From: Calendula officinalis
Taxonomy: Eukaryota; Streptophyta; Magnoliopsida; Asterales; Asteraceae
Assembly: GCA_963853835.1 (NCBI GenBank)
Contig: OY970824.1
Location: 70,628,372 to 70,692,371, forward strand
Length of the DNA: 64,000 bases
Direction of reading: 5' to 3'
Shown: piece by piece, positions 1 through 10,530 of the stretch
How the letters are laid out: each line of letters opens with the position of its first letter
How positions within the stretch are numbered: position 1 is the stretch's first letter
Translations under genes and position numbers: made by a program
The notes under the pieces: model-generated
Database searches by the model: none
The model's input: the letters and a program-made list of their open reading frames with translations, nothing else
What the model was told of the DNA's origin: nothing

Positions 1-390
1 AGAAACCATACCACGTCACTTGTATGAAATATCCACAACACCACCATACCCCCCACATGTGAACGAGCGCCTACCAAAATAACCCAAAAATTACTCTACC
101 ACAATGTGAGTCTTTGTGCCCGTGGCCATCTAGCCATCCTACAACCACGAGACACTCCACGATGTGAGGGGGGTGATGTTTATTTTCATTTTCACACCAT
201 GACATAATGCCATATCATCACCACGAGCTCTTTCTCCATACCAGATGGCTTAAGGAAAAGAGAATTCATTTTTACACCACAATTTTTAATGCATAAACCA
301 CACAACACAAGTTTAACTGATAACTGTACAACCAAACTAAGTAATAATTATAGTAATTAAATAAAAATTATGGTGTAAACGCCAACAATG
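1..390. other. Noncoding sequence, nothing recognised
   Basis: No coding exon, RNA gene or mobile-element end is recognised here. The stretch is AT-rich and its right edge leads into the snoRNA-type promoter that begins near 391. Confidence 0.4.
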
Positions 391-460
391 AGCCCAACCA
401 AAGCCGCGAAAACTAGGGTTTTCTAGACCCCATCACATTACGCACCTGTATATAAAAATA
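391..460 (+). promoter_or_regulatory. snoRNA/ribosomal-type promoter: Site II, telo-box and TATA
   Basis: Three elements lie in order: AGCCCA (391-396, reverse complement of the Site II core TGGGCY), TAGGGTTT (414-421, reverse complement of the telo-box AAACCCTA) and TATATAAAAATA (449-460). Telo-box plus Site II is the usual promoter combination of plant ribosomal-protein and polycistronic snoRNA genes. A TATA box here predicts a start near 485. No long ORF follows, but two box C/D RNAs do (852-953 and 1013-1100), so this probably drives an independent snoRNA transcript. The start site is inferred. Confidence 0.65.
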
Positions 461-851
461 CGCACCCTCCAACGAACATCTCATCACATTCATTGTTTTC
501 CTGCAATCGATTCAGAATCTATGATAACCGATCGCTTTTTGTCCATTTGAATTTGTTTAGTTTTATTATCATTCAGCCTAACTTTGCAAATCTCTTGATT
601 GTAGTTTCATTGGATTAAGGGATGGATCTATCGTTAGGCGAAATGAATGATCACATATTCACATATATTATGAATTCTATATGTGGCTACCTTGGCAACG
701 GATAACTCATTGCTAGATGATTCCGGCGGGTAGGTAGATACATCTGTGATTTCTCTTTGTCTACATTAATTAATTAGTTGATGTATCTTTTCAAAAAAGA
801 ACTAGGAATTTAGTTGTTAATGTTTAAATTAGTAGGATTGTTAGTTGATAA
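461..851 (+). other. Leader of the putative snoRNA transcript, unassigned
   Basis: This lies between the promoter and the first box C/D candidate. A perfect 7-bp stem (CACATAT/ATATGTG, about 652-684) and an AGATGA (715-720) that fits the H-box consensus ANANNA are visible. I could not complete a two-hairpin H/ACA fold, so no further RNA gene is called. Confidence 0.3.
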
Positions 852-953
852 ATGAGGATGATGAAAAAAATCATTCGGATTCCCAATGATTTTCTCTTTA
901 TAATAGTTTTTATTTTAAGAGGAAGGTGATCTTAATCTCCATTTCTGACTCAT
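852..953 (+). ncRNA. Box C/D snoRNA candidate, unnamed
   Basis: A perfect C box ATGATGA (858-864) and D box CTGA (945-948) are enclosed by a perfect 5-bp terminal stem, ATGAG (852-856) with CTCAT (949-953). A weak C' box ATGATTT follows at about 886-892. The stretch TCGGATTCCC (875-884) is complementary to GGGAATCCGA of plant 25S rRNA, as recalled, so an internal guide to that site is likely. The guide upstream of box D has no target I recognise. The neighbouring U24 gene about 60 bases downstream, on the same strand and behind a common promoter, supports the call. The exact methylation site is not assigned because the D' box is unclear. Confidence 0.68.
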
Positions 954-1012
954 GTCGGCGCTTTGATTGTTTTTTTATCTATTATAATATTAATTTATCA
1001 GATTTAAAGTTA

Positions 1013-1100
1013 TGGCCGGTGATGTAAGCAAGATATTTGCTACTCTTGATGAGATTTTTCTCATTTGATGATTCACTATCCACCAAGATCTCTGAGGCCT
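1013..1100 (+). ncRNA. U24: Box C/D snoRNA U24
   Basis: The C box is GTGATGT (1019-1025) and the D box CTGA (1092-1095), closed by a GGCC/GGCC terminal stem (1014-1017 with 1096-1099). A C'-like TTGATGATT lies at 1065-1073. Two 12-base guides match neighbouring 25S rRNA sites: ATATTTGCTACT (1033-1044) pairs with AGUAGCAAAUAU, and CCACCAAGATCT (1080-1091) pairs with AGAUCUUGGUGG. The rule of the fifth base upstream of D or D' predicts methylation of the C in AGAUC and the G in AGUAG. These fall 13 bases apart, as expected for yeast U24 sites Cm1437 and Gm1450. The layout matches human and yeast U24. Target sequences are from memory. The product would act in the nucleolus with fibrillarin and NOP56/58. 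Confidence 0.93.
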
Positions 1101-1743
1101 TTCTCGTAATTATGTTGATACCTTTTGCTTATTAAATTGCAGTTATTTTGATTTATTTTCTTAAGAAAAAGATTTTGACTACGCAGCTAATTCACAACTT
1201 TAAAACCGTTTATTGAAAAGTTGGAGTTTTGTTATATCATGTCATTGTGTTAGTTGTGAATATTGTTATAGATTGGGTCATTTTAACCTGGCTATAGCTA
1301 CAGTTAGTTAATAGGTATGAAGCAAATATCTTCACTACTAATTTAGATTGCAATTTCATCCTTTGTATTCTCAATTTTGGAAGTTGAAATGATTTTTTTT
1401 ATCTTCTTGTACGAAGTTGTAGTTACTTGTATTGCATTAAAAAGGGGTTTCTAGCTGTGAATGCAGTTGTAGATTGAAGACTGATGAATCGGAGCAGCAA
1501 CACTTGATATCTTCTTCTTGCTTAATATTTTGAACAATTGAGTGTCTATGATCGAATTAACTGATTGCTTGGTGAATTGTATTTGAATTGAGCTACTTTG
1601 CTTAAGGATTGCACATGTTTGAATTTAAGAAAACAGAAATCCTTTCAAAACAAAATCCTCCAAAACAAACTGGACCTATATATGTATTTAATAGTTGTTT
1701 GATTAACTTAATTTATAACCATTTCTTATCGCTTTATATTGTA

Positions 1744-1932
1744 CTACCCCCGTCCCAAAATTATTATCCACATTTGAATATCACACACTTTAAGAAAAGT
1801 GCATCTATTACATTGTGCAGCCAATAGAATTTTATCTTTATCGGTAAGTGTTTTGGTTGAATTTCCAAGTGGACAATCATTTTGGGACATTTAAAAAAGG
1901 AAATATGCATAATAAAAATGGGACATAGGGAG
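1744..1932. mobile_element. Stowaway-type MITE (Tc1/mariner), 189 bp
   Basis: The left end CTACCCCCGTCCC and right end GGGACATAGGGAG are imperfect inverted repeats close to the Stowaway consensus CTCCCTCCGTCCC. They are flanked by TA on both sides (1742-1743 and 1933-1934), the expected target duplication. There is no coding capacity. Confidence 0.75.
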
Positions 1933-2355
1933 TAAGAAACACCATAGCCTTGCAACCGTTTCTTTCAAACGTAATGCACCATTGCAGACTTGCAGTCACT
2001 CTAGTCTTACAAAAAAAAATGTTTGTTTTATAACTGGGTGTTTGTATTTGATATACGTATTATTTAAAACAAATTTTAAGAGAGAAATTTTGAAAGTAGT
2101 GAAGATATACAATTACCCAAATAAGATAGTGCCAAATACACATTTTAGTCATCCTACAATTGCATGTCTATTTTGAGAGAGAAATTAGAAAACTTGGTTG
2201 GTGAAAATACCAAGAAAACTTATTTGACCTGGTCGGTGAAAATTTCAAGAAAACTTATTTTGAGAGAGAAATTAGGTGAAATTATCAATTGCAATAGAAA
2301 TTCGTAATCAAAACAAGGCAAGACCAAATGCACAGCTGAGATGTTGTGAAAATAT

Positions 2356-2532
2356 CAAGAAAACTTTTGAGAATCATGCTGCAAAAAATGTCTACACCTA
2401 CAATACTTGACTTAACTACATAATATCTATTACAAGTGTATTCAAGAAAACTTTTGAGAATCATGCTGCAAATAATGTCTACACCTACAATATTTGACTT
2501 AACTACATAATAGTATCTATTAAAAGTGTATT
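2356..2532. repeat. Two-copy tandem duplication, about 87-90 bp unit
   Basis: Units 2356-2442 and 2443-2532 both begin CAAGAAAACTTTTGAGAATC and share a TCTACACCTACAATA segment, differing by a few substitutions and a 3-bp indel (TAATATC against TAATAGTATC). They show no inverted ends and no coding function. Confidence 0.8.
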
Positions 2533-3062
2533 CGAAACCTAACCAAAAGTTAATTTCATAGATTTTTAAGGTTGGTTTTACAAAACATAACACGTAAAGA
2601 ATTTCAAGTCTATTTTGATCATCTAATTTAATCAACCAGGTTTTTATGTCCAGCCTACCAGTTCTGACCGAGTTATAACCACTAATCTAACCAACCAGCC
2701 ATTTCAACCGGGTTTTTGAAACATTTATGTCAAAATAGCAGCAGGTGATCAAGAAGAACTTGCAACAATGGCAAGCTGAGGGGATGCACGCTGAAGCTTG
2801 CTTAGCAAAAGCACAAAATGCTGCAGCCTATTTCAATTGATGACCACTTTTGTATGAGTTTCAATTCAAGTTTGCTAACCAAACGCAACATGCACTTATG
2901 AATTATCCACTTTTTTTCATCATGTTTTATATTTCTATTTCAGTTTATCATTTACTTATGTCGGTTTAAACCATTTCCATCAATGACAACGTCAAGAACA
3001 TCTTCAACTAAATTACAAAAATCAACAAAACTTATAGGTTATGAAATTTAATATTCCACAAC

Positions 3063-3583
3063 TAGGGATGGGACATAGAACCGAAGACCCGAAACCGTAC
3101 CCGTACTGAACCGGAACCGGAACCGTTTGGAACCGGATTACTAAAAACCGGTTCGGGTATCGGGTCCAATATTTTTGAGAAATCGGGTATCGGGTACATC
3201 GGGTCCGGGTACATCGGGTATGGAACAAATCGGGTCTAAGACCCGGAACCGAAATAATTAACTATGTATTTGGAATTTATTGTGGTATAATACTATTAAT
3301 AGTACTTGGTTCATATTAATTAAACAATTGTTATTTGTAAATAATTATAATATTACATGTATAAATTAATGAATTTGATAAAAACACCTAAAAACGGCTC
3401 CAATTACTACTTCGGTTCCAATCGGGTATATACCCGATTTACCCGAACCGAACCCGGAACCGAACCGGAATCGTATTCTGTAAAACGGTTCGGTTCTCGG
3501 GTCTACTAATCCTCCTAAATCGGGTTTCGGGTATTTCGGGTATGGGTCCATCCGGGTCGGTTCCGGACCCGATTCCATCCCTA
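3063..3583. mobile_element. hAT-like MITE with CGGGT/CCGG repeats (copy A, 521 bp)
   Basis: Ends are TAGGGATGGG and CCATCCCTA. The flanks share TTCCACA (left TTCCACAAC, right TTCCACAT), an imperfect 8-bp target duplication with a one-base slip. The interior is an array of GGAACCGG, CGGGTA and ACCCGA motifs. It is an inverted-orientation homologue of the element at 45221-46022 but lacks the Stowaway inserted there. Short-TIR elements starting TAGGG with 8-bp duplications fit hAT MITEs. It ends 185 bp before the stop codon of the E1-beta gene, in the region 3' of that gene. Confidence 0.8.
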
Positions 3584-3768
3584 TTCCACATTGCTATTGA
3601 TTCTTCCCCACTATATGTTAAATTGACACTTTCTTGGAGACTTCCCATAAATTTTAATGCTTTATCTTGTTTGTTAAAGAGAAGATTTTATTCAAATTTA
3701 AAGGTTACACTGAGTTTATCTAAAGAAATTAAATACCACATGCTCATTTCTTTCAATTATTATCATAA

Positions 3769-6700
3769 TTAGTAATTTACTGTATCTTTGATAGCATCAA
3801 GTATCTGCACCAAGAAATAAAAACATCAGTTAGTCTCAACAACTGTAATTAATTAATTAAATGAATAAAATTACATCATTCTTACCTTGTTCTTTGTAGG
3901 CATGTAGAAGGGCTCAAAAACATGAGGGAATGGAGTGTCCAGCCCACATACTCTCGCTACAGGTGCTTCCAACTGTAATTTACATTTTCCAATTTTCACT
4001 TTTCAAAAATTTACCATATCTCATTTTATTAATTTTATTTTTTAAGTAAATAAAAATAAGATTGGTGTTACCCTCAAGAAGCAACGTTCAACAATTGATG
4101 CAGATATCTCAGCACCAAATCCACCTGTAACCGGAGCTTCGTGGCTAATCTACACACAATTAAAACAAAACAAACTTGGCAACTCAACTAAAAATTGATC
4201 TTTGTATAAATTAGAAAATAAAAAAAACTAATTACATAAACAGTCCCTGCCTTTTGTATAAATTAATGCATTTCGTCCCTCGACTTTTTTTTATTACACA
4301 CATACTCCTTAATATGAAATTTGTAGCATTGACAAGCAAAACAGGCCGTAAGGTTTTTAGGGACCATTGATGTTACAAGTTTCAAAGTTATGGACCATTT
4401 ATGTAATTTAGTTTAAGAAACGAATTTCTTACCAGTAGCCTTCCTGTTTTCCTCACCGACGCTTCTACTGTCTCTTTATCCCATGGTAATAATGTTTTTA
4501 GATCTATAAGTTCACAAGATATCCCTTCCTGCAAAATATTAAAATCAAATTACATCTTTTATTGTCTCGATTAAAAAGTACTAAAAACTTTGACTTTGAA
4601 GTCAAAGAAGTTTCTTACCTTTGCAGCATCAACACAAGCTTGTTCCATGGTAGTCAACTGAGCTCCCCAGCCAACGAGGGTTATGTCACTACCTTCTCTT
4701 ATAACCTAATGTTTAGTCAAGATTAGGGTTTTATACATATATTAAAAAAAATGATTAAAAAAGGAAATTTATAATAATACCTCTGCCTCGGAAAGAGGTA
4801 ATGTGTAATCCCCTTCTGGAACATCTTCTACTGCTAAGCGGTAAAGCCCCTAAAATTAAAAATAAATAAATTACTTCATATGGACCGGAACTTAATTACG
4901 AACGGGTCAATTTGGGCTGTGTTTTATCTGCAACGGATCAAACGGGTCGATTTTGACCCCAACCCACCAATGCAATAACATATACACAAGCAGAAAAAAG
5001 CAATTACCTTTGGTTCAAAAAACACAACAGGGTTTGGGTCACGAATACTAGCCAACAACAATCCTTTTGCTTGTTTTGGACTTCTAGGAATAACCACCTA
5101 TGAAAATAAAATTGTTAAAACAGAACTAAATATGAAATAACCAACTATATATGGGGCCCGGCCCACAAATACCTTAAGACCGGGAACATGACAAAAAAAA
5201 GCTTCAGGAGATTGTGAATGATATAGTGCCCCGTGACCCACTGCCCCATAAGGTGCTCTTATTGTTAAACCTAAAAAAACACATTTTTTTTTTGATAAAA
5301 TAAAATGTATATTTTTGTCTTGAGAATTGAATGAAAGTTTAAGTTACCTCCACAATTAAATTCGTTACCACTTCGATATCTGAATTTAGCAGCTTCATTA
5401 ACGATCTACAATTAAATAAAAGAGACGAATTAATGACTGTTTGAATGTTATAAAATTTGATCATAGTGGAGATACATACCTGATCAAAAGCAGGAAAAAT
5501 GTAATCTGCAAATTGGATTTCTGCTATAGCCCGATTCCCCTGTTATAAAATTAAGAATGATAAGTGACAGTTGCAATAAAATGAAAATTAGTTGGTACAG
5601 AATCTTTACCATTGCTGCTAGACCAATAGCAAATCCAACAATGCCCTGTTTTTAATAAACATTAGTTTGAATTTGAAATAAATTAATTGAAGAATTACAA
5701 AAGGAAAACAGTAAATTATGAATGACGTATATTAGAATTACCTGTTCACATAGAGGGGTGTTAAAAACCCTATGTTTACCAAATTGATCAGCCAATCCAG
5801 TTGAGCAACGAAACACACCACCAAAACCAACATCTTCCCCAAATATATATGAACTGTCAAAAAGTTACCACACACACACACATATAATAGATATAGATTG
5901 TTCCTATATATAAATCGATGAGCAATGATAGTAAATCCGGCTGAAATTCATGAGAAAGTGTTGAAGATGTTTGATTGAATTTCAGATTTAATGGACAAAA
6001 TAGTCACAGATTAAGAGGTTGCTTTATATTGCTAATTCAAGTGTTTATCTGCTTATTGTCTGAATTTAGTTCCCAATTTACCATCGACACAGCTATACTA
6101 GCTTATATTTCTAATTCAATACCGTATTTGTGATCAAATTTACTTTAATAATCAGAAATCGGTGATATTAATTATACAATTTATTAGTAGCCGTTCGATC
6201 ATAGGGGAAAATCATAGTTTTTTGATGTCATCATCTTAAACCTTTTTGGACTGCAATTGAAAAATCAAAATAGGAATCATGTAATCACCAATAGTTCATG
6301 CAATTTTTAAACTATAGAGCTATGTTGCACGGATACGGATACGGCACAGGGAAACGGATACGCTACGGATACGGGAAACGGCAAAAATAAAAAATTCAGG
6401 ATACGGATACGGCAGAGATACGGAAAATATAAAATATATAAAAAATATATATATGTTAAAGAAATTCCAAAATAGGTATATATTGATGTAAAGTGTAAAC
6501 TACAAAAATAATAAATATTTCAAAGGTAATTAAGTATCAATAATCAAACGAAGAGACGATTAGACGAGGGTATGAATTATGAAATCGACAAGTTGTTTTG
6601 TAGACCTATGGGGAACATACGTATTTTTCTAGAGATTATTATAAGTTTACTTTAACCCATTAGACCATTTTAGACTCAAAAAGCCCATCTACCCAAAATC

Positions 6701-7158
6701 ATACAGATATGTTCTGGAAACTACACGGATACGCGTCGGATACTCCCCGGATACTTCCCCCGGATACGTTTCCTCCATCGCCGATACGTATCCAGGCGTA
6801 TCCATGGCGTATCTGTATCCCCCATGTATCCGATACGGGAGCGGCTTCCTTTCAGGCGTATCCGTGCATCCGAGCTATAGAGAATATACCTAGATTAAAA
6901 AACAGAGTACTATAATTAAAGAGGTAGTAAAAAGTACCGAGGATCAGATTCTAAAGCTATTTGAAGTGCTTGATTTATTGCAGTGTAAAGGTTTATCGAT
7001 TTCACAGCTCCACCTGCCGGTTGCAGAATCTGGCCATCAACAGAGCCCAAAACGCCGGAAGACGACGGCGACAGTGACGAAGACAGTCTTCTAAGAGGAT
7101 TGGATTGATTCGTGAATATCGAACCAAATCGGTTAAATCTCCTAAGATTTGTGGTCAT
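3769..7158 (-). CDS. BCE1B: Branched-chain 2-oxoacid dehydrogenase E1 subunit beta, mitochondrial
   Basis: This is the beta chain of the thiamine-diphosphate E1 that decarboxylates the 2-oxo acids of Leu, Ile and Val in the mitochondrial BCKDH complex. There are 13 exons (minus strand): 7158-6938, 5853-5742, 5645-5610, 5539-5480, 5405-5348, 5270-5173, 5097-5008, 4849-4781, 4705-4619, 4528-4433, 4149-4072, 3972-3886 and 3804-3769. All introns are GT..AG and all phases agree, giving 375 aa. The start MTTNLRR is followed by an Arg/Ser-rich stretch typical of a mitochondrial presequence; an upstream in-frame Met at 7179 is less likely. Family signatures are GEDVGFGGVFRC (about residues 79-90, its Glu expected to contact thiamine diphosphate), RAIAEIQFADY, APYGAVGHG, REGSDITLVGWG, HEAPVTGGFGAE and the C-terminal DTPFPHVFEPFYMP. 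Length is close to Arabidopsis homologues. Intron 1 (5854-6937) holds a MITE. Which Arabidopsis paralogue it matches is not resolved. Confidence 0.95.
6320..6874. mobile_element. hAT-like MITE with GGATACG repeats, in E1-beta intron 1 (555 bp)
   Basis: A perfect 8-bp duplication CTATAGAG flanks the element (6312-6319 and 6875-6882). Imperfect terminal inverted repeats share TGCACGGATACG. Both subterminal regions are arrays of GGATACG (left) and CGTATCC (right), so the whole could fold back. The centre is AT-rich with no ORF. Eight-base duplications and dense subterminal motifs fit hAT. A Mutator-like origin (usually 9 bp) is the alternative. Confidence 0.8.
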
Positions 7159-8542
7159 CTTTTGTGTGTTTGGTAGCAAACAGATGATAAATTCTAGGTT
7201 TATATGCTAAACTGATGAGATTGCTTGCAATTGTATGTTTTTCACTGCTATGGTGTAGAACAGGAGAAGTCAATTAAAACATGTAGATAATTGCTTTCCA
7301 TTAATGGGATAATTAACCAAAGCAGGCAGCTATCAATTTTAATTGCTTCCGAATTCCGATTACGTTGTGTTCCCGAGTTTGAATTAAGAGAGAAAAAAAA
7401 GATCTGAGAAGATAATTAATTTTTATCATGTTCTAGAGTTTGTTATTAAAAGAAGAGAAAGGAAGACGAAAGAGTTTTTTGCCATTATTTCTCTCCCAAT
7501 CTTCCTCCCAAAAGTGGGAAGATTTGGAGAGAAAGGAAGTTACATTTAATGAAAAAAAATTGTATTTATCAAATTATCCCTCACATTTCCTAATTAATCT
7601 ACATTTTAAGGCTAAAACTGTAAATTTAATAACTTTCTTCATTTCTCTCCAACTCGGGAATACAAAAAAATATAATTTTCCTTCCTTTTCTTTCCGACTC
7701 GGGAACACAAAGAAGAACATTGATTACTTTCATAAATTCCTTCCTTTCTCTTCTTTTCCTTAACTTTCTTCTCTTTTCTTTCATTTAAAAACTTGGGAAC
7801 ACAATGTTAATGTTTTTTCGGCTGGTAAAGAATAATACAGAGATTGTATTTATACTAAATTATTATTCTATTAATAATAGAAGTATATGTGTTTAAATCA
7901 AAGAATAAAATCAAAAATTAGAATGAGTGAACTGCACAAGTAAATCATTATAAATAGGGGATAAAATTATGAATATTTAATAACAAATAATATAAATTTT
8001 CACTATACAATATCGTTTTTATATGACTATATGATGATAACGATGTATGTAACAATCAACGGTGTAATGAGTTTGGCTTTCGAATGACTTTTTAAATATC
8101 ATGTGTTCGTTATTTTTCTTTACCAAATGATTAAAGGAATATTAAAAAACGACAACTTATATACATCATGAGCAAAATATGGTTATTACAAGAAAGTTAT
8201 TATAATATGAATACTTTTTAAAAAGATACTATATATGTAATGTATTTTATAGTTGTACTATTAAACGTGTTTGTAAATGTTTGCACCTTGATTATTGAAT
8301 TTGTGACCATAGTTCTAAAAATTGGACTATGTAAGCGGCTTACCCGTTGAAAATGGTTAGAATTATTAAACAAAGTTGGGAGACATGTCACATGTGGATA
8401 TGCTTCAAGTTGGATCATATCCTTTTGATGATTCTGCTAAAATCCTTTATTGATTTTATTAGGAAACAAGGATATACATTCAAAGTTTTTAATAAAAGAA
8501 ACGAGTTTGGTTCAGCTTTGACTTTAATATTCTAAAGAGTAT

Positions 8543-8693
8543 GGTATTTAGGCCTATCATTTAATCATATTCATATGTCTACTCATTAAAATTAAAGAAT
8601 AATATTAGAAGAGAGAATTAATGGAATACACATGTCATCCTATCAAGTAAGTATGACTATGAGTATGATCAAATGATAGCACTAAATATCATT
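8543..8693. mobile_element. Short MITE, family 'TTTAGGCCTATCATTTAA', copy 1
   Basis: Left end GGTATTTAGGCCTATCATTT and right end CAAATGATAGCACTAAATAT are long imperfect inverted repeats. The middle GAATTAATGGAATACACATG is shared with a second copy at 26215-26388. The superfamily is not determined because no clear target duplication is visible. Confidence 0.65.
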
Positions 8694-8993
8694 TCTTTAT
8701 TTTAAAACTTTTCAATCCAAACCTTTTTATACTAATTTAAATACTAGTAATTGTTTTTCTAATATGTGCTTTATACTAATTTAAATACTAACAATTGTTT
8801 TTCTAATATGTGCGTATGTGAATCAAATGAAGTCAAAACTTTCTAAAAATATAACAATAAATATTAATAAAGAAAAAATTTATAATTTTAGGTAAAATAT
8901 TAAATGATTTTTATGATTTTTTTTTGTGGAAATTATAAGATTGTTAATGTACCTTTACATGTGTCTATGAGGTATATGTTAGAATTTTTTTTA

Positions 8994-9281
8994 CTTCCTT
9001 TAAGTCAAAATAAGTGATATATTTTCTATTTTTAAATATAACAAATTAAGTAACACACTTTGATCATTTACTTTATTTGGTAAAAAATAATGGACACATA
9101 CCAATTAATGATCTTATTTGATATAATGAAGTGACGATTTTACTCTTAGTTTTAAACATGATTAACATTATTTTATTTAAAAGATGTGAAATGCATTCCC
9201 ACTAACTATCTAATTTTAGTTAATTTATATTTTAACTCAAAAATTGTAAAACAAACAATAGTTTACTCGAATCGGTGAAAG
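8994..9281. mobile_element. Degenerate Stowaway-like MITE
   Basis: TA flanks both ends (8992-8993 and 9282-9283). The left end CTTCCTTTAAGTCAAAATAA and the right end ATCGGTGAAAG (inverted: CTTTCACCGAT) are decayed forms of the Stowaway terminus. Length is about 288 bp with no coding capacity. Confidence 0.45.
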
Positions 9282-10530
9282 TATATATATTTCCGGATAT
9301 GTATATTAACTTCATCCGGAATAAATGAGGTGGCGTCTGAAGCTATTAAATGTCAATGTTAAACCAATTTTCATACGTAACTACGCAAGTTTTCATTTAT
9401 ATATTGTATTAAGTTGTAACTCTGGTGACAATTCGTGTCATTTTTGGGTTCACATGTTTGAGTTGGTGTGTTGATACTTGGTAGGTTTAGTTATTTCATT
9501 ACTAACTTATTTTAATTTATATGAGTTATTTGTGTTGACTAATCTACGATCTTTGTTGAAAAAAAAGTAAATGGTATATATTAAAAGTTCAAGAGTCAAT
9601 ATATTTTGTGAATACATTATAATATTAAGACATAAACATAAGAAATAGTAGACTTTGAAAATACATTATAAATGTAAAGATATATATAAACGCTATAATA
9701 TATATAAGATTTTTGGGTAATGAAATTAAACTTATAATTCAAAGTATATTTTTAAACGGGTTGGTGGGTTATATACGAGCTAGTAACCTCAACCCGGTTT
9801 GTCGTGTCGACCCGTTTATGACCTAAACTCGTTTATATTTAATCCGAACCCGCTTATTTTCATGTCAGACTAGGAATTGCCACTTCTAGTTGTAATAATG
9901 TATACTTCTGTTTCATTAAGATTTGAACCTTTTAGTGTTGAGTAGAAATAGCTGAAAGTGTAAACTTGAACTTTAAAAGTATAAAAGTGTATACAAGCTG
10001 AAAGTAGCGTCCGTGGGTATGTTTAGTTGGGACTTATATGTGGAGCTTTAAGAAGTATACAAGTGTATAGTTCCATTTCATTGTGATCCAAAGTTATACG
10101 ACGACTTGAGTTGTGTTTTATTTCAAACAGATAAACTATTTGTAGCTAATATAAATGAGTTAAACATGTTGAAAATTTTCCAAATACTATTTTTAAAAGC
10201 ACTATTTATTTGTAAAAAAAGGACATAAAATGTTTGTGACCGAACTATTTTAACCCAAACATGTTTTTATCAGTTACTCAACCCACTCATTTTGCAAACA
10301 CTATTATTTACTCAGTTCATGACTACGAAATCGAGTAGAACTCAAACTCGATCACTTGTGGCCCTATTTAGAAGACATAAACAAAACAAAAAACATTATA
10401 TTGAACCTTTTCAGGATTAGAAACATGTTCATTTTCCACATGGTGCTAAAAACCGCGCGTTGAAGGAAGGGTAAGCTTGAAAATGAAATTTAAAAGCAAG
10501 TAGTTCGAAAAACAGTATGCATCTTGATCT

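Larger units (their letters stand above)
1101..3062. other. Intergenic AT-rich sequence
   Basis: No host gene was recognised between U24 and the E1-beta gene. The stretch holds an old Stowaway MITE (1744-1932) and a local tandem duplication (2356-2532). A further short direct repeat, TTTTGAGAGAGAAATTAG, occurs near 2171 and 2258. The short ORFs here lack codon structure or family similarity. Confidence 0.5.
7159..10530. other. Intergenic region between E1-beta and the PBL16-like kinase
   Basis: This contains the E1-beta promoter side, the 3' flank of the kinase and two MITEs (8543-8693 and 8994-9281). Apart from these it is AT-rich sequence with no recognised gene. The 107-aa reading frame at 7440-7763 is low-complexity, with short repeats around AACTCGGGAACACAAA, and is not supported as a gene. 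Confidence 0.5.

Noticed and set aside
694..704. GGCAACGGATA identical to the start of 5.8S rRNA
   Set aside because: Only 11 bases match and neighbouring rRNA sequence is absent, so this is chance or at most an antisense curiosity.
1477..1570. Third box C/D RNA (TGATGAA at 1482, CTGA at 1561)
   Set aside because: No terminal stem and no rRNA complementarity next to the putative D box.
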